From Glomus cerebriforme (lineage: Eukaryota > Glomeromycota > Glomeromycetes > Glomerales > Glomeraceae): DNA of 18,773 nt. The notes under the pieces were generated by a model. The model worked only from the letters and a program-made list of their open reading frames with translations. It did no database searches and was not told the DNA's origin. The stretch is taken from assembly GCA_003550305.1 (NCBI GenBank), contig QKYT01000847.1:1082-19854 (forward strand). The letters run 5' to 3'. A program made the translations under genes and the position numbers. Below are positions 1 to 8,821 of the stretch, in pieces (the first letter of the stretch is position 1; every line of letters begins with the position of its first letter).

Positions 1-1175
1 AAATATTAAAGATTATAAATGAGACAAAACGAATATTACAATAACCTTAAGATAATTATATTATTTCATGATCTAGCATGCAAATTTATTAAATCAACAA
101 AAAAGTTTGGACATTTCAGAAAAAAAAAGACTATAGTGATACATGATAATAATACCCTTACAATTCTTTATTTTATTGTCCAAAACATTTAATTCTAAGC
201 ATTACAAAACATAGAAAAAAGTTCTGTTTACATTCATTAGTTAGTTTATGCCATTGGTTCAGAATTAACTATGCTATGGAATAGGTTAGAAAACTGTAAA
301 TTATGTAATATCGATAACCAAAATAAGAAAAGTATTAAGTAAATTTTAATTTCATGGCATTAGTATTGTAAAAATGATCATTTCTAAAGTATACTTGTAA
401 AAAAAAAAGTGAAATAAAGAAATTAAAAATAATCTACCCATTGACCCATTCGATTAAATTAAGAAAGAGAGTGTCCAAAAAAGTAAAAAAAAGTTATAGT
501 AAATAACAAAAACTGAAATAACCCACTTATTAACACCAATACTACTTTTTTACTCCAAATTTATCGAGAAATTTTGCCATTTCTAATTCTATGCCCCCAA
601 AGATCCAATATCACACAAAAGGAAGTGGTTTAATTCTATAAAAAAAACTAGTTAATAATATAATTATTTTTAATCTTATTACTTATAGTATATAGTTTAA
701 TATTTTTAAATGAACATTTGATTGTAAAAGTTTTTTTGAAAAGAGTTAATAATTTTTCNGNCATANATTAGAATTATTATGTAGAATTAAGGGATTTAAA
801 GAAGGAGAGATAAAATTATAACTCAATTTACTGTATTCACTAATTCAATAATGTTCATTGACACGGCTAAAATATTTCTAATTATTACTAACTAATCAAG
901 AAAAAAGGAATGAATATTATAGAAAGATTGAGAAAATATAAAAGAAAAAAAAATCAATATATTACCATAATAAAAAATTACAAACACATTCTACATCCAG
1001 GATTGTTAATCTGGTAATTTTTTCTTCCATATGAGTCTTAACATTTTATAAATGGTAATATCAGATAAACAAATTAATTTATTTACATAATATATAAGTA
1101 ATTAAACTTTTCATGAAACTATTTTGTTAATTAATAAGATAAAATTTAATCTTTTAAAAATTATTGACAAAATAA
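1..1175. other. A/T-rich DNA without recognisable genes
   Basis: I see no gene here. The stretch is A/T-rich with frequent poly-A runs and stops in all frames. Three ambiguous bases (n at 759, 761 and 766) mark low sequence quality at one spot. Confidence 0.6.
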
Positions 1176-1358
1176 ATTAAATCTTTTTTTCATAACTTGC
1201 CTCTGTTTACATCGAATATATTAGATCCAAATAAGAATTTAATAATTCCTCATAGAATTGGTGCTTTAAAAGTTTCTTATATGAACGAACGTTTTTGTAC
1301 AAATTCTTCAGAAGGTAAACTAAAAAATCTAATTATTAGTTATATCCTAGGTGGTTGA
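1176..1358 (+). pseudogene. Orphan coding-like fragment, about 60 codons, no start codon
   Basis: A frame stays open from just after a TAA at 1173-1175 to a TGA at 1356-1358. It has no ATG near its start; the only internal Met is in the segment VSYMNERF. The product reads like protein, not A/T noise: NLPLFTSNILDPNK, then IPHRIGALKVSYMNERF, then GKLKNLIISYILGG, with Gly, Pro, Asp and Arg that random A/T-rich DNA rarely yields. I do not recognise a family. No convincing splice acceptor lies at its 5' edge and no partner exon is evident, so I treat it as an exon remnant or gene relic. A real exon of an unrecognised spliced gene is possible. Confidence 0.35.
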
Positions 1359-2694
1359 GGATAAGCGTAATTTTACTAGAATTGCATAAATGATCTTATT
1401 AAAATAAGCTATTTATTCTCACCTCAGTGACAGTAAGGATTTATTTTTCAAACTTTATTAGACTATAAACTACTAATTTTCTACAATATTTTTTATATAA
1501 TTAAAAAGGGTTTACATTTCAAACCATAGATTTTCGAGCCAGATAAAAAAATTTTGAATTCATAACAATATAAATTAAAAGGACAAATATTCTTATATTC
1601 TTATTCAAATCACAATAAATAAAATCTTAGATTTTTACATGTAACTATGGTTTGCACTTTGTAATTACGTCAATAATGTTGGCATGTGATACAAGAAATA
1701 TTATTGGCACAAAAATTAAGTTTTTTGTACAACATTTAGAAACACTTTTTCGCTGAAAAAAACTAAATCTTTTATTTAAATTAAAATTTTTTGATTTGTT
1801 TTGTATTAAATTTATATTAGTTATTCATTATTTTTGATAAATTAAGTAAAATTAGTACCATTACAAAAATATTATTAACTTTGCAAGTACTTAAGCCATC
1901 TATTGTAAAAAATATATGAATAATATTATTCTATAATATGTATTATTGCTATATACAACAAAGTATCAATTAAATTAACAAAAAATAAAAAATATTTATT
2001 ATACAAGGTTTAAAATAAACCATAAAAGGAGAGAAAAACTGTAAACCTTGGAACAGGTTAAGATTTTAAAAATCAAAAAATAATTATGTAATTTTGGTAA
2101 ATTTCTATTTTTGCAACAAGTACCTATATTAAATTCTTTGTGATTATTGAAACAAAGTAAGTATATAACTCAAGATTTTTAATAACTTAGTTTTAGCGAT
2201 ATATACCAAAAGTACACGTCAGCCACGTAAACTATGAAAAATTGTCACTAATCACTGATATCTTCTAAATAAAAAAAATTAGATCATTACTTTTGAATCG
2301 TTCTGAATATTAGCAAACTACATGTGAAAATAAATTTTGTGTAGCGCATAAAATTATAATTTATGACTTAATTTATTTAAAAAAAGTAGAACTTTTCCAA
2401 AAATATAAAATCAATAAAATTTGTGTGACATGACTCATCATGCTTGATTTATTATTGTATTTCGTAATTTTAACTCGTTTTTAATATTCCTAATATTCTT
2501 AATTCCATAAATACCTCCATTTTTTTTATTTATTTTATTTGTTTTTTTTTGCTAAATTTCAATATTTATTTTCATTAAAAAAAGTTTTGTGGTAAATATA
2601 CAGTACATCTTTAATACAACTCTTTCCATCTTTTTTGTCATAAGAAACCACAATTATCGTTCTATATAATTTATTTTTTTTAAAAAAAATCTAC
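1359..2694. other. A/T-rich intergenic stretch with small inverted repeats
   Basis: No gene is supported. Two exact inverted repeats stand out: CAAACCATAG at 1520-1529 against CTATGGTTTG at 1645-1654 (10 bp arms, 115 bp apart), and CAAGGTTTA at 2004-2012 against TAAACCTTG at 2042-2050 (9 bp arms, 29-nt loop). The remainder is homopolymer-rich sequence. Confidence 0.5.
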
Positions 2695-2714
2695 TCCCTT
2701 TAAATCTCTCTTAA

Positions 2715-2790
2715 CTTCCTTATACTGTATATGAGATCTACCTTATTTCAGGCAAGGAAGGTCAGTTAGTTGAGTATCTTCTAACTGACC
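2715..2790 (+). repeat. Double-hairpin unit A1
   Basis: This unit contains two successive inverted repeats. The first pairs 2715-2735 (CTTCCTTATACTG...ATGAG) imperfectly with 2741-2760 (ending CAGGCAAGGAAG). The second is a perfect 10-bp stem, GGTCAGTTAG at 2760-2769 with CTAACTGACC at 2781-2790, closing an 11-nt loop TTGAGTATCTT. Units A1 and A2 start 120 bp apart. Confidence 0.75.
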
Positions 2791-2834
2791 AGTTTAGTTC
2801 CTTTTTAAACCCCTTCCTTTAAACTCCCTCTTAA

Positions 2835-2915
2835 CTTCCTTATACTGTATATGAGTCTCTCTCGTATCAGGCAAGGAAAGGCCAGTCAGATAGTCGAGTA
2901 TCTCCTAACCGGCTG
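2835..2915 (+). repeat. Double-hairpin unit A2
   Basis: Second tandem unit of copy A. The first arm at 2835-2855 again starts CTTCCTTATACTG and pairs with the region ending GCAAGGAAAG near 2880. The second hairpin is CCAGTCAGATAG (2882-2893) with CTAACCGGCTGG (2904-2915); three positions do not pair perfectly. The loop resembles A1 with one change (TCGAGTATCTC). Confidence 0.7.
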
Positions 2916-2999
2916 GTCTGTTTAGACTAGAATTCCCTTTTTATTTTCTTATATACCATTTTGATTACTTTAATTATGAGATCACATAGTACCAACACC

Positions 3000-3720
3000 T
3001 ACAGTACATACTGGATAAAAATGCCAAAATTTTGAGAAAGTGGAGGTTCAATGAAAAAGAAATTTGGATTCCTATTATAAGCAAAGAAAATGGTTCTAAA
3101 ATTGATCAAAGTACAATGAAAGAAGATGGAATGATGATAACATTGATAATTTATATGTGAATATTCCGCCCTGATCGGTCATGATTTGGATTCACCAAAT
3201 TTGAAAACATTCCAGTAAATAGATGAAAATGATACTAAGAAGAAAATTATTGTAGAATTCAAAGTAGTAGGCGATTTGGACCAAGGAATGTTTATCAACC
3301 ATTTTTTCACCATTGGTTTTGCTCCTTTACCAGCTATTTTTTTCACCACCTTTACCAACCAATATCATGGAAAATATTTTTGATGGAATAATTCAGTATG
3401 TGGATTAAAAGAAGAAATAGATGATTATAAGATGGAAATAATCCAAAAAATAGGCATAATAAAAGAATATACCAACATATGGAGATAAAAATAAGCCATA
3501 TTACTTTCATTGGATGATACAAATACTGTATAAGTGTATAGTAATAGGAGCAGAAAATTTCACAACTTTCAAGTCTTTTTAAATGGGTTGAGATAAAAGT
3601 GAATAATGATGTTTGAACAAAAAGAAGAAATAGAGAACCAAATATAGAAGGAGTATTAAGAAAAACTGAAGGATATTTAGGATAAATGACATAAAGAAAT
3701 GGGTATAATAACAAAAATCA
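3000..3720 (+). pseudogene. Broken ORF of the repeat element, copy A
   Basis: Coherent protein-like reading survives in pieces. From about 3151 the frame gives EYSALIGHDLDSPNLKTFQ, a TAA, then IDENDTKKKIIVEFKVVGDL and, closer to the end, FFTIGFAPLPAIFF...TNQYHGKYF before a TGA near 3378. It then resumes with GLKEEIDDYKMEIIQKIG. A further piece in another frame reads FKWVEIKVNNDV. Copy B has matching pieces (FFTIGYYSF, TNQYCGIFLWN, LKEEIG, FKWTELK), so this was once a shared coding sequence. Family unknown to me. The opposite-strand 120-codon frame over 3352-3714 has no such match and I take it as a shadow. Confidence 0.5.
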
Positions 3721-4098
3721 GAATTAAACAATTAAGAAATAGATAAATAGCTAAATGAAATCATGCAGTGATATTATTATTTAGTAGAAGATGTAAATGA
3801 TAATTTCAATATTCAAATCCAATTTTACAAATTTCAATGACAATAATTTTTTTAGACTTTAAATATAACATTTTATACATTTTATTATTATAATTAATGT
3901 GATTTTCATATTTAATATTTAACTTTGTAAAAAAAAATAACTAATTTGAATTTCAAACTAAATAAAAAATTGTATTTTTGAAACCTTTTTATATTTTATA
4001 TATATATAAATCACTCCCTATCAAGCAAAATTTATAGTAAATTACATCTCAACATAACTTTATAATCACACATTATAAATAAATAGATATGTTAAACC
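3721..4098. other. A/T-rich spacer
   Basis: No gene is supported. The spacer is dominated by ATTTTATA-type sequence, with a short TATATATATA run near 4000. Confidence 0.5.
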
Positions 4099-4180
4099 TT
4101 AGAGAAGGGAAATAGATATATTAGCAATAGATTATTTTACAAAATAGCCAGAAGCTAAAGTAATAGGAAAGGATGATGTA
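4099..4180 (+). pseudogene. Relic of a Ty3/gypsy-type retrotransposon integrase core
   Basis: The frame from 4118 reads ILAIDYFTK, then TAG at 4145-4147, then PEAKVIGKDDV. This matches the well-known Ty3/gypsy integrase signature 'xxAIDYFTKWPEA', where the Asp is the first acidic catalytic residue. The stop sits exactly where the conserved Trp is expected, one base from TGG. Just upstream, in a shifted frame, the bases read KGNRYI, which also normally precedes this motif, so a small indel lies around 4115. Nothing after the motif is confidently recognisable, and no LTR, reverse transcriptase or RNase H is visible nearby. It is a short, dead fragment. Confidence 0.7.
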
Positions 4181-4181
4181 A

Positions 4182-4569
4182 GGGAAAGATAATATGTGCG
4201 CGAACGATGGTGATTACATGTGGACAGATGAATAATGAATGTAAATATCCTCCATTTCACTTCGGACAATTTAATTAATTATATTAAAATTTTCTATCGG
4301 GAAAATTTGATCTACAGAACGAGAACCAATTGAAATAAACTTCTATGACGGTTGTGAAGTTGAAGTTTCAGATCTTTTTTACATTTGAATATTTAGTATT
4401 TATTAATGAAGTTGATTTACGCAAATGCTGCGGTTAAATTATTTAAGCACATGATAATCACGTAATTATTTACAAGTAATAAATTTTGTAAAACCATATG
4501 ACTCTTATGTTTGTAACACAAACTTGCGATTTAAAAGGTATTAAACTTTATTAAAAAAAAAAAAAAAAA
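4182..4569. promoter_or_regulatory. Upstream region of the F-box gene
   Basis: No coding sequence is clear. A run of 18 adenines (4553-4570) ends in the A of the F-box ATG, so any 5' leader finishes in a poly(A) tract. No convincing TATA box at a defined distance could be assigned in such A/T-rich DNA. Confidence 0.35.
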
Positions 4570-5994
4570 ATGGCTCAACTTCTCACCGATTGTTTAGTTG
4601 ATATTTTAGAATATTTAGAAGATGATATGATTAATTTACATTCATGTTTATTAGTTAACCGTCTTTGGTGTAATATTTCAGTAAGAATTTTTTGGAGAGA
4701 TATTGAGAATTATAAAAGATCAAATTTCCGTACGTTAATTGCTTGTCTTCCAAATGAATCAAAAGAAATTTTAAATAATAATGGAATTAATATTTCAACG
4801 CCAACATCAAAACCACCAATATTTAATTATGCATCTTTTTGTAAATTTCTATCAATTTATCAAATTAGTTACAAGGTTAGGTCACTTTTTAAGATACCAT
4901 GTAGAACATTTAGCAATAAACCATCCATAGTAACACAAGAAATAATTAAACTCTTTTTTAATCAAATTAATTCATTAAAAAAATTACAATTATGTGAATA
5001 TCCGAATAATATTAACTTTTATCTTGAATCAAAAGTTTGTTTTAAAAATCTATCAGAATTACAATGTAATTCAAATTTTTCATCGGAATTTTTTTATAAA
5101 TTATCTCAAGTATGTCAAAATATATTATCATTAAACATAAGATTTGAAAAATTGATTTCAAAAGAATTAATAGATTTAACTTCTGCTCAAAAAAATTTAC
5201 AATCCTTTTGTATGACGCAACCTACTAGAGAAAATCTGATAGATTTAAATCCTTTGATAAAACAACTTTCTAATACTTTAATCAAATTAAATATTAATGA
5301 ATATAATTTTACCTCATTATCATTTATTTCTAAATTTATTAATTTACAAGAACTTAATTTATTTTTATATGATGATGATTTTATTGATTTTGAAAAATTA
5401 CAATATTCTATTTTCTCAAATTTACAAATTTTAAAAATTCAAGTTATATGTCCAAGATTTGAATTATTGATAAAATTTTTAGAAAATAATGGAAAAAATT
5501 TAAAAAAATGTTATATTGGTGTTAATGAAATATTTAGTAATAATTCATTAAATTTGGCTATTGCTAAATTTTGTCCAAATCTTAGAAAATTATCTGTAGG
5601 ATTTAAAAATAATGAATTGGAAACAATGAAAATAATTTTTAATAATTGTCATTATTTAGAAAGTATGAATATTTGGTGTGGAGGTGAATTTTTGAATGAA
5701 AAAGAAGCATTAGAGATTGTCATAAAATATTCACCCAAAAATTTTTATGAAATAATATTTTATTATATGAATAAGATACAATCAGAATTACTTCCTGAAG
5801 AATTAGAATTCTTTTTTATAAATTGGATGAATCGTGTACCACAAAAATCTCTTTCTTTAATAATTATTAATTATAAGGAAAATAGTTTAAATAGAAATGA
5901 TAACAACATGAAAATAATTAACAAATATATTGAATTAGGAGTTATTAAGAGATTTGAAGTTATGTATTACTGTGATGATGATGAAGTTAGTTAA
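4570..5994 (+). CDS. F-box protein with leucine-rich-repeat-like C-terminal region
   Basis: Intact single-exon frame of 474 residues. The N-terminus (about 1-47) matches an F-box: LTDCLVDILEYLEDD, then LHSCLLVNRLWCNI and a Trp at residue 42 (FWRDI). F-boxes bind Skp1 and place a substrate on an SCF ubiquitin ligase. From about residue 130 on, leucine/asparagine-rich segments recur every 25-30 residues (for example LKKLQLCEY, LSELQCNSNF, LQELNLFLYD, LRKLSVGFKN, LESMNIWCGG), as in an irregular LRR solenoid that would bind the substrate. The substrate is unknown. The ATG is preceded by a poly(A) run and is the only start that keeps the F-box. An AATAAA lies at 6038-6043, 44 bases past the stop. 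Large families of such proteins occur in Glomeromycotina. Codon use is strongly A/T-ending, like the surroundings, and nothing suggests transfer. Confidence 0.9.
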   Translation: MAQLLTDCLVDILEYLEDDMINLHSCLLVNRLWCNISVRIFWRDIENYKRSNFRTLIACLPNESKEILNNNGINISTPTSKPPIFNYASFCKFLSIYQISYKVRSLFKIPCRTFSNKPSIVTQEIIKLFFNQINSLKKLQLCEYPNNINFYLESKVCFKNLSELQCNSNFSSEFFYKLSQVCQNILSLNIRFEKLISKELIDLTSAQKNLQSFCMTQPTRENLIDLNPLIKQLSNTLIKLNINEYNFTSLSFISKFINLQELNLFLYDDDFIDFEKLQYSIFSNLQILKIQVICPRFELLIKFLENNGKNLKKCYIGVNEIFSNNSLNLAIAKFCPNLRKLSVGFKNNELETMKIIFNNCHYLESMNIWCGGEFLNEKEALEIVIKYSPKNFYEIIFYYMNKIQSELLPEELEFFFINWMNRVPQKSLSLIIINYKENSLNRNDNNMKIINKYIELGVIKRFEVMYYCDDDEVS

Positions 5995-6037
5995 ATTTTT
6001 TTTTTAATTAAATCTATTTTATTCTTGTTATTTATTT

Positions 6038-6043
6038 AATAAA
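6038..6043 (+). terminator. Probable polyadenylation signal of the F-box gene
   Basis: AATAAA 44 bases after the stop codon. It is plausible by position, but such hexamers are common in A/T-rich DNA. Confidence 0.4.
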
Positions 6044-6470
6044 TATATGACTTATTATATGAAAATTAAAATAAAGTTTATATGCAATTTTGTCTATTTT
6101 TTTTTTATGATTTACATGATAATTATAAACTAGGGAATGGTTAAATAAATTTATTGAATAAATGATACCATTTGCGTTTATGTGTGTACAAGTGGTAAAA
6201 TTATACTGCGCAAGTAATAGTTTTTTTATTTTTAATCAAATCAAAATCAGTCATGATTAAGAAATAAAATTGTCTGTACATGATAAATATTTTTATCTAA
6301 TAAATCATATTTTAATTACACATTATTATTAATTTTTGACTACTTCTTGACATTTTTTATTATATAAATACTATCTTTTTTTCCATATTTTCAATTATGT
6401 ACTATGTCTTTAATTATATTATTATAATAATTTTATTTCTCCTTTATTAATCCTTTTAAAAACTATCCTT
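6044..6470. other. A/T-rich spacer
   Basis: I see no gene or clear repeat between the F-box gene and the second copy of the repeat element. Confidence 0.5.
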
Positions 6471-6522
6471 TTAAACTTCCTTTACTTCCTCTACCTCCTC
6501 TACCTCCTCTACTTTCTCTTAG

Positions 6523-6606
6523 CTTCCTTATACTGAATATCGAGGCCTTCCTCATATCAGGCAAGGAAACTCCAGCCAGATAGTTGAGTATCTCCTAACT
6601 GGCTGG
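6523..6606 (+). repeat. Double-hairpin unit B1
   Basis: The first inverted repeat pairs 6523-6544 (CTTCCTTATACTG...) with 6551-6568 (CTCATATCAGGCAAGGAA). The second is CCAGCCAGATAG (6572-6583) with CTAACTGGCTGG (6595-6606), 11 of 12 pairs, around the 11-nt loop TTGAGTATCTC. The loop is the same as in unit A1 except for its last base. Confidence 0.75.
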
Positions 6607-6643
6607 TTTATTTTCTTTTTTGTTCCTTGAAACTCCCTTTAAA

Positions 6644-6724
6644 CTTCCTTATATTGTATATGAGGTCTTTCTCATATCAGGCAAGGAAAGCCGGTCAGAT
6701 AGTTGAATACTTCCTAACTGCTGG
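6644..6724 (+). repeat. Double-hairpin unit B2
   Basis: Starts 121 bp after B1. The first hairpin arms are 6644-6664 and 6671-6690. The second pairs CCGGTCAGATAG (6691-6702) with CTAACTGCTGG (6714-6724) with one bulge. It is followed by the same TTTAGATTAGAATT block that follows unit A2. Confidence 0.7.
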
Positions 6725-6818
6725 TTGGTTTAGATTAGAATTTCCTTTCATTTCCTTATATACTACTATATTGACTATAATTACGATCCCACATAGTACA
6801 ACATCTATACGAATAGAC

Positions 6819-7640
6819 ATGGCCGATATGCTAAAATTTGAAGAAAGTGGAGATTCAATGATTTTAAAAAACAATTAGATTCTTTTCATGAACAAAAATA
6901 AAGTTTTATTACTCAATCAGTTCTTCCAAGACAAGAACATTGTGAGAGAGATTCTTATTGTTTCATTTGAGCATAGAACAAACAGGAATTCGGTTCTAAA
7001 TAACAAGTTTTGGAAATTTATATTGGAAAAACGTGGTCAATAGATTTTTAATGAAATTTTGTGCTGGTCGAAGTAATGCGATGTCAATCATGGATATTCT
7101 GGTTTAAAAGGCTCTAAGAAGAATAAAATACAGAGATGATAATAAAATTGATAAATGAACAATTTTACTACAGAACAAACAAATAATATTGAAGAATTCA
7201 CAGGAAATAGGTGGATCAAGAAAATTTTAATAATTCTTTCTTCACTATCGGCTATTACTCTTTTATCAACTATTCCTTCATGATTGGCTATTACTTCTTT
7301 ACCAACCAATACTGTGGAATTTTTTTGTGGAATACTATCTGAACTGAAAGAAGAGATAGGATTGGGTTATAAATGGAAATAATCAAACAAAAACATATTG
7401 CAGGAAATTTTACAACTTTAAGAGTATATATCAAAGTACTTTTAAATGGACTGAGTTGAAGTATGAATAACATGGAGAAATAAGAATAAATCAAAAAGAT
7501 AGAAGGAATACTATATGTTGTAAAACAATGAAATGGAAAAATTGATAAACAAATATTCAAAAATATAGGAGACAATCTTATAAAAAACGAGGTGTATGGA
7601 ATAGAACAGAGTATAATAACAAAAATAACAACTAAGAAAC
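6819..7640 (+). pseudogene. Broken ORF of the repeat element, copy B
   Basis: An ATG at 6819 begins MADMLKFEESGDSMIL, which is better preserved than in copy A. A frameshift in the A-run near 6870 then leads to KQLDSFHEQK, a stop, and FITQSVLPRQEHCERDSY before another stop. Later pieces are FFTIGYYSFINYSFMIGYYF, TNQYCGIFLWN and FKWTELKYE, each matching copy A. The longer ATG frame starting at 6627 runs through hairpin unit B2 before reaching MADML and is unlikely to be the true start. No family recognised. The minus-strand frames over 7088-7698 oppose these conserved pieces and I take them as shadows. Confidence 0.5.
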
Positions 7641-8073
7641 TGATATTATTATTTTGAAAAATATATAGTGATGTTAATTTTGGTTTATTATATAACATTT
7701 AATTTTATTTTACTTTTTTTTTAATTTTAATATGTAATTTTAATCAAACTTATTATATTTATTCAACTTCCATAAAAATTATTAAATTAATGAAATAAAT
7801 GAATAAATAAAAAAGAATTAAATTAAATTAATAATCTGATATTTTACTATTGCAGACTTGTTTTACAGAATAATATAGTTTTTATTATTATAGGTCATTT
7901 TTATTATTATTATTATTATTATTATTTTAACACTCAAGGAATTTTATTAATAAAGCGTAATTATAAAGTAATATATACAAAATTACAAAAAGAGAAACAA
8001 CTACCTCGTCCTCACTGGGAATAAAATCTGATGAAACTGACCTTGAGCAGTTGGTAAAAATCAACCTTCATAG
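7641..8073. repeat. A/T-rich spacer with a TTA microsatellite
   Basis: No gene is supported. An uninterrupted (TTA)n run of eight units covers 7901-7924. Other parts are homopolymeric. Confidence 0.6.
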
Positions 8074-8139
8074 TCAATCCATATATAAAAATCTCATGTC
8101 AAAGCCACCACGCACTCTAACACCATATTGATCTTTCAT
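8074..8139 (-). pseudogene. Short coding-like fragment
   Basis: On the minus strand an ATG at 8139 opens a 21-residue frame reading MKDQYGVRVRGGFDMRF and ending LYMD before a TGA. In another frame further along the same strand, SSDFIPSEDEVVVSLF is readable around 8035-7990. The composition is more protein-like than the background, but the fragment is tiny and I recognise no family. It may be a remnant of a gene or mobile element. Confidence 0.2.
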
Positions 8140-8324
8140 AATACTAGCCTAAACTAATAATACTATGCTATGTGTAAATACTGTTATATATAGAATTTTT
8201 TTGGTATTAAATTGGGAATTATATAAAAGAAAAAAATATACAAATATAGAATAGAAATTTCTAACCAAAAGTATATTAAAATAGAAAATTATTTGGAACT
8301 ATTAATGTAATCAAGATTGGCTAA

Positions 8325-8706
8325 TTAACCTTCCCATCTGACTCTTTTTTCATAATTGATTTCAAGTGCATAAGTACACTGATCAGAGTGTAGGTTATAT
8401 TTTAAAGTAGAAAAATAGGGAGTTTTCATTAAAATCTCACCACAATATGGGCATTTAAATCTTTCATAAATTAACACAGCATCACGTTCTTCATCAGCTT
8501 TTGTATACTCTAATGGAGGAAATCATTCTTTCCTTCATAAGTAACTTTATCCCTGTAAAATGAGACTTTATTCAAGAATTGATTGTAAAATTATGTGGAA
8601 GAGAAGGAGGAGGAGTATGAATTTCATCTTTTTTGTCAAGATAACAAAAACATCTATTTTTAGAAAGTATATAATTACTAGGAGTTGGCAAGAAGTGTGT
8701 AAATAT
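8325..8706 (-). pseudogene. Frameshifted gene remnant with a CxxC...HxxxxC zinc-binding-like tail
   Basis: Read on the minus strand, three frames join into one protein-like sequence. It runs from about 8706 (FLPTPSNYILSKNRCFCY, DEIHTPPPSLPHNFT), shifts near 8580 to NQFLNKVSFYRDKVTYEGKN, and shifts again near 8520 to PPLEYTKADEERDAVLIYER, then FKCPYCGEILMKTPYFSTLK and NLHSDQCTYALEINYEKRV, ending RWEG and TAA. The Cys-x2-Cys (CPYC) and later His-x4-Cys (HSDQC) are spaced like a degenerate zinc finger or zinc ribbon. Each shift is compatible with a single-base indel, so this is either a pseudogene or a gene with assembly errors. Role unknown; nucleic-acid binding would be a guess from the cysteines alone. 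Confidence 0.45.
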
Positions 8707-8821
8707 TTATGAAAAATCCAAAATAAGAAATATATCCTTTGTAAGAAAATCTAAAAAGGATCTTGTACGTCTATTATTATCGGATGGTGAACTTAAACAT
8801 TTGGATATTGCCAAATATTGA
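8675..8821 (+). pseudogene. Coding-like fragment, 48 residues, no start
   Basis: A plus-strand frame reads LLGVGKKCVNIYEKSKIRN, then FVRKSKKDLVRLLLSDGELK and HLDIAKY before TGA at 8819-8821. The second half (DLVRLLLSDGELKHLDIAKY) has an amphipathic, protein-like composition. It has no ATG and overlaps the 5' edge of the minus-strand remnant by about 30 bases. Family unknown, probably an exon or gene relic. Confidence 0.25.

Larger units (their letters stand above)
2695..3720 (+). mobile_element. Decayed repeat element, copy A (two double-hairpin units plus broken ORF)
   Basis: This stretch and 6470-7640 are diverged copies of one sequence in the same orientation. Shared landmarks in order are two tandem ~120 bp units (see repeat entries), a TTTAGAYTAGAATT block, a CATAGTAC block, the stretch AGAAAGTGGAG followed by TTCAATGA, a shared FFTIG-coding block, TTTACCAACCAATA, AATTTYACAACTTT and the 3' block GTATAATAACAAAAAT. 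Both copies are interrupted by many stops and small indels. I found no terminal inverted repeats, target duplication or transposase motif, so the class is unknown. It could be a transposon family or a segmentally duplicated gene family with its leader. Confidence 0.6.
6470..7640 (+). mobile_element. Decayed repeat element, copy B
   Basis: Second copy of the element at 2695-3720, same strand, with the F-box gene between them. It opens with a pyrimidine tract of repeated CTCCTCTAC-like triplets (6474-6520) that copy A lacks, then two double-hairpin units, the CATAGTAC block, the ATGCTAAAATTTGA block and the ORF remains. It is about 150 bp longer than copy A, mostly in the middle. Ends were judged only by loss of similarity. 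Confidence 0.6.

Noticed and set aside
1520..1654. 10-bp inverted repeat considered as the ends of a small MITE.
   Set aside because: No target duplication beside the arms, and arms this short are expected by chance in a window this size with biased composition.
3352..3714. Minus-strand frame of 120 codons, rich in Leu, Phe, Ile and Tyr.
   Set aside because: It lies antisense to pieces conserved in protein sequence between copies A and B, and its hydrophobic composition is what the complement of A-rich coding DNA gives.
7088..7698. Minus-strand frames of 73 and 135 codons over copy B.
   Set aside because: Same reasoning: they oppose the conserved pieces and have no counterpart in copy A.
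8020..8140. Possible tRNA or Pol III gene suggested by GTGGCTTTGACATGAG-like sequence on the minus strand.
   Set aside because: No acceptor stem, no T-loop GTTCGA box and no cloverleaf could be drawn.
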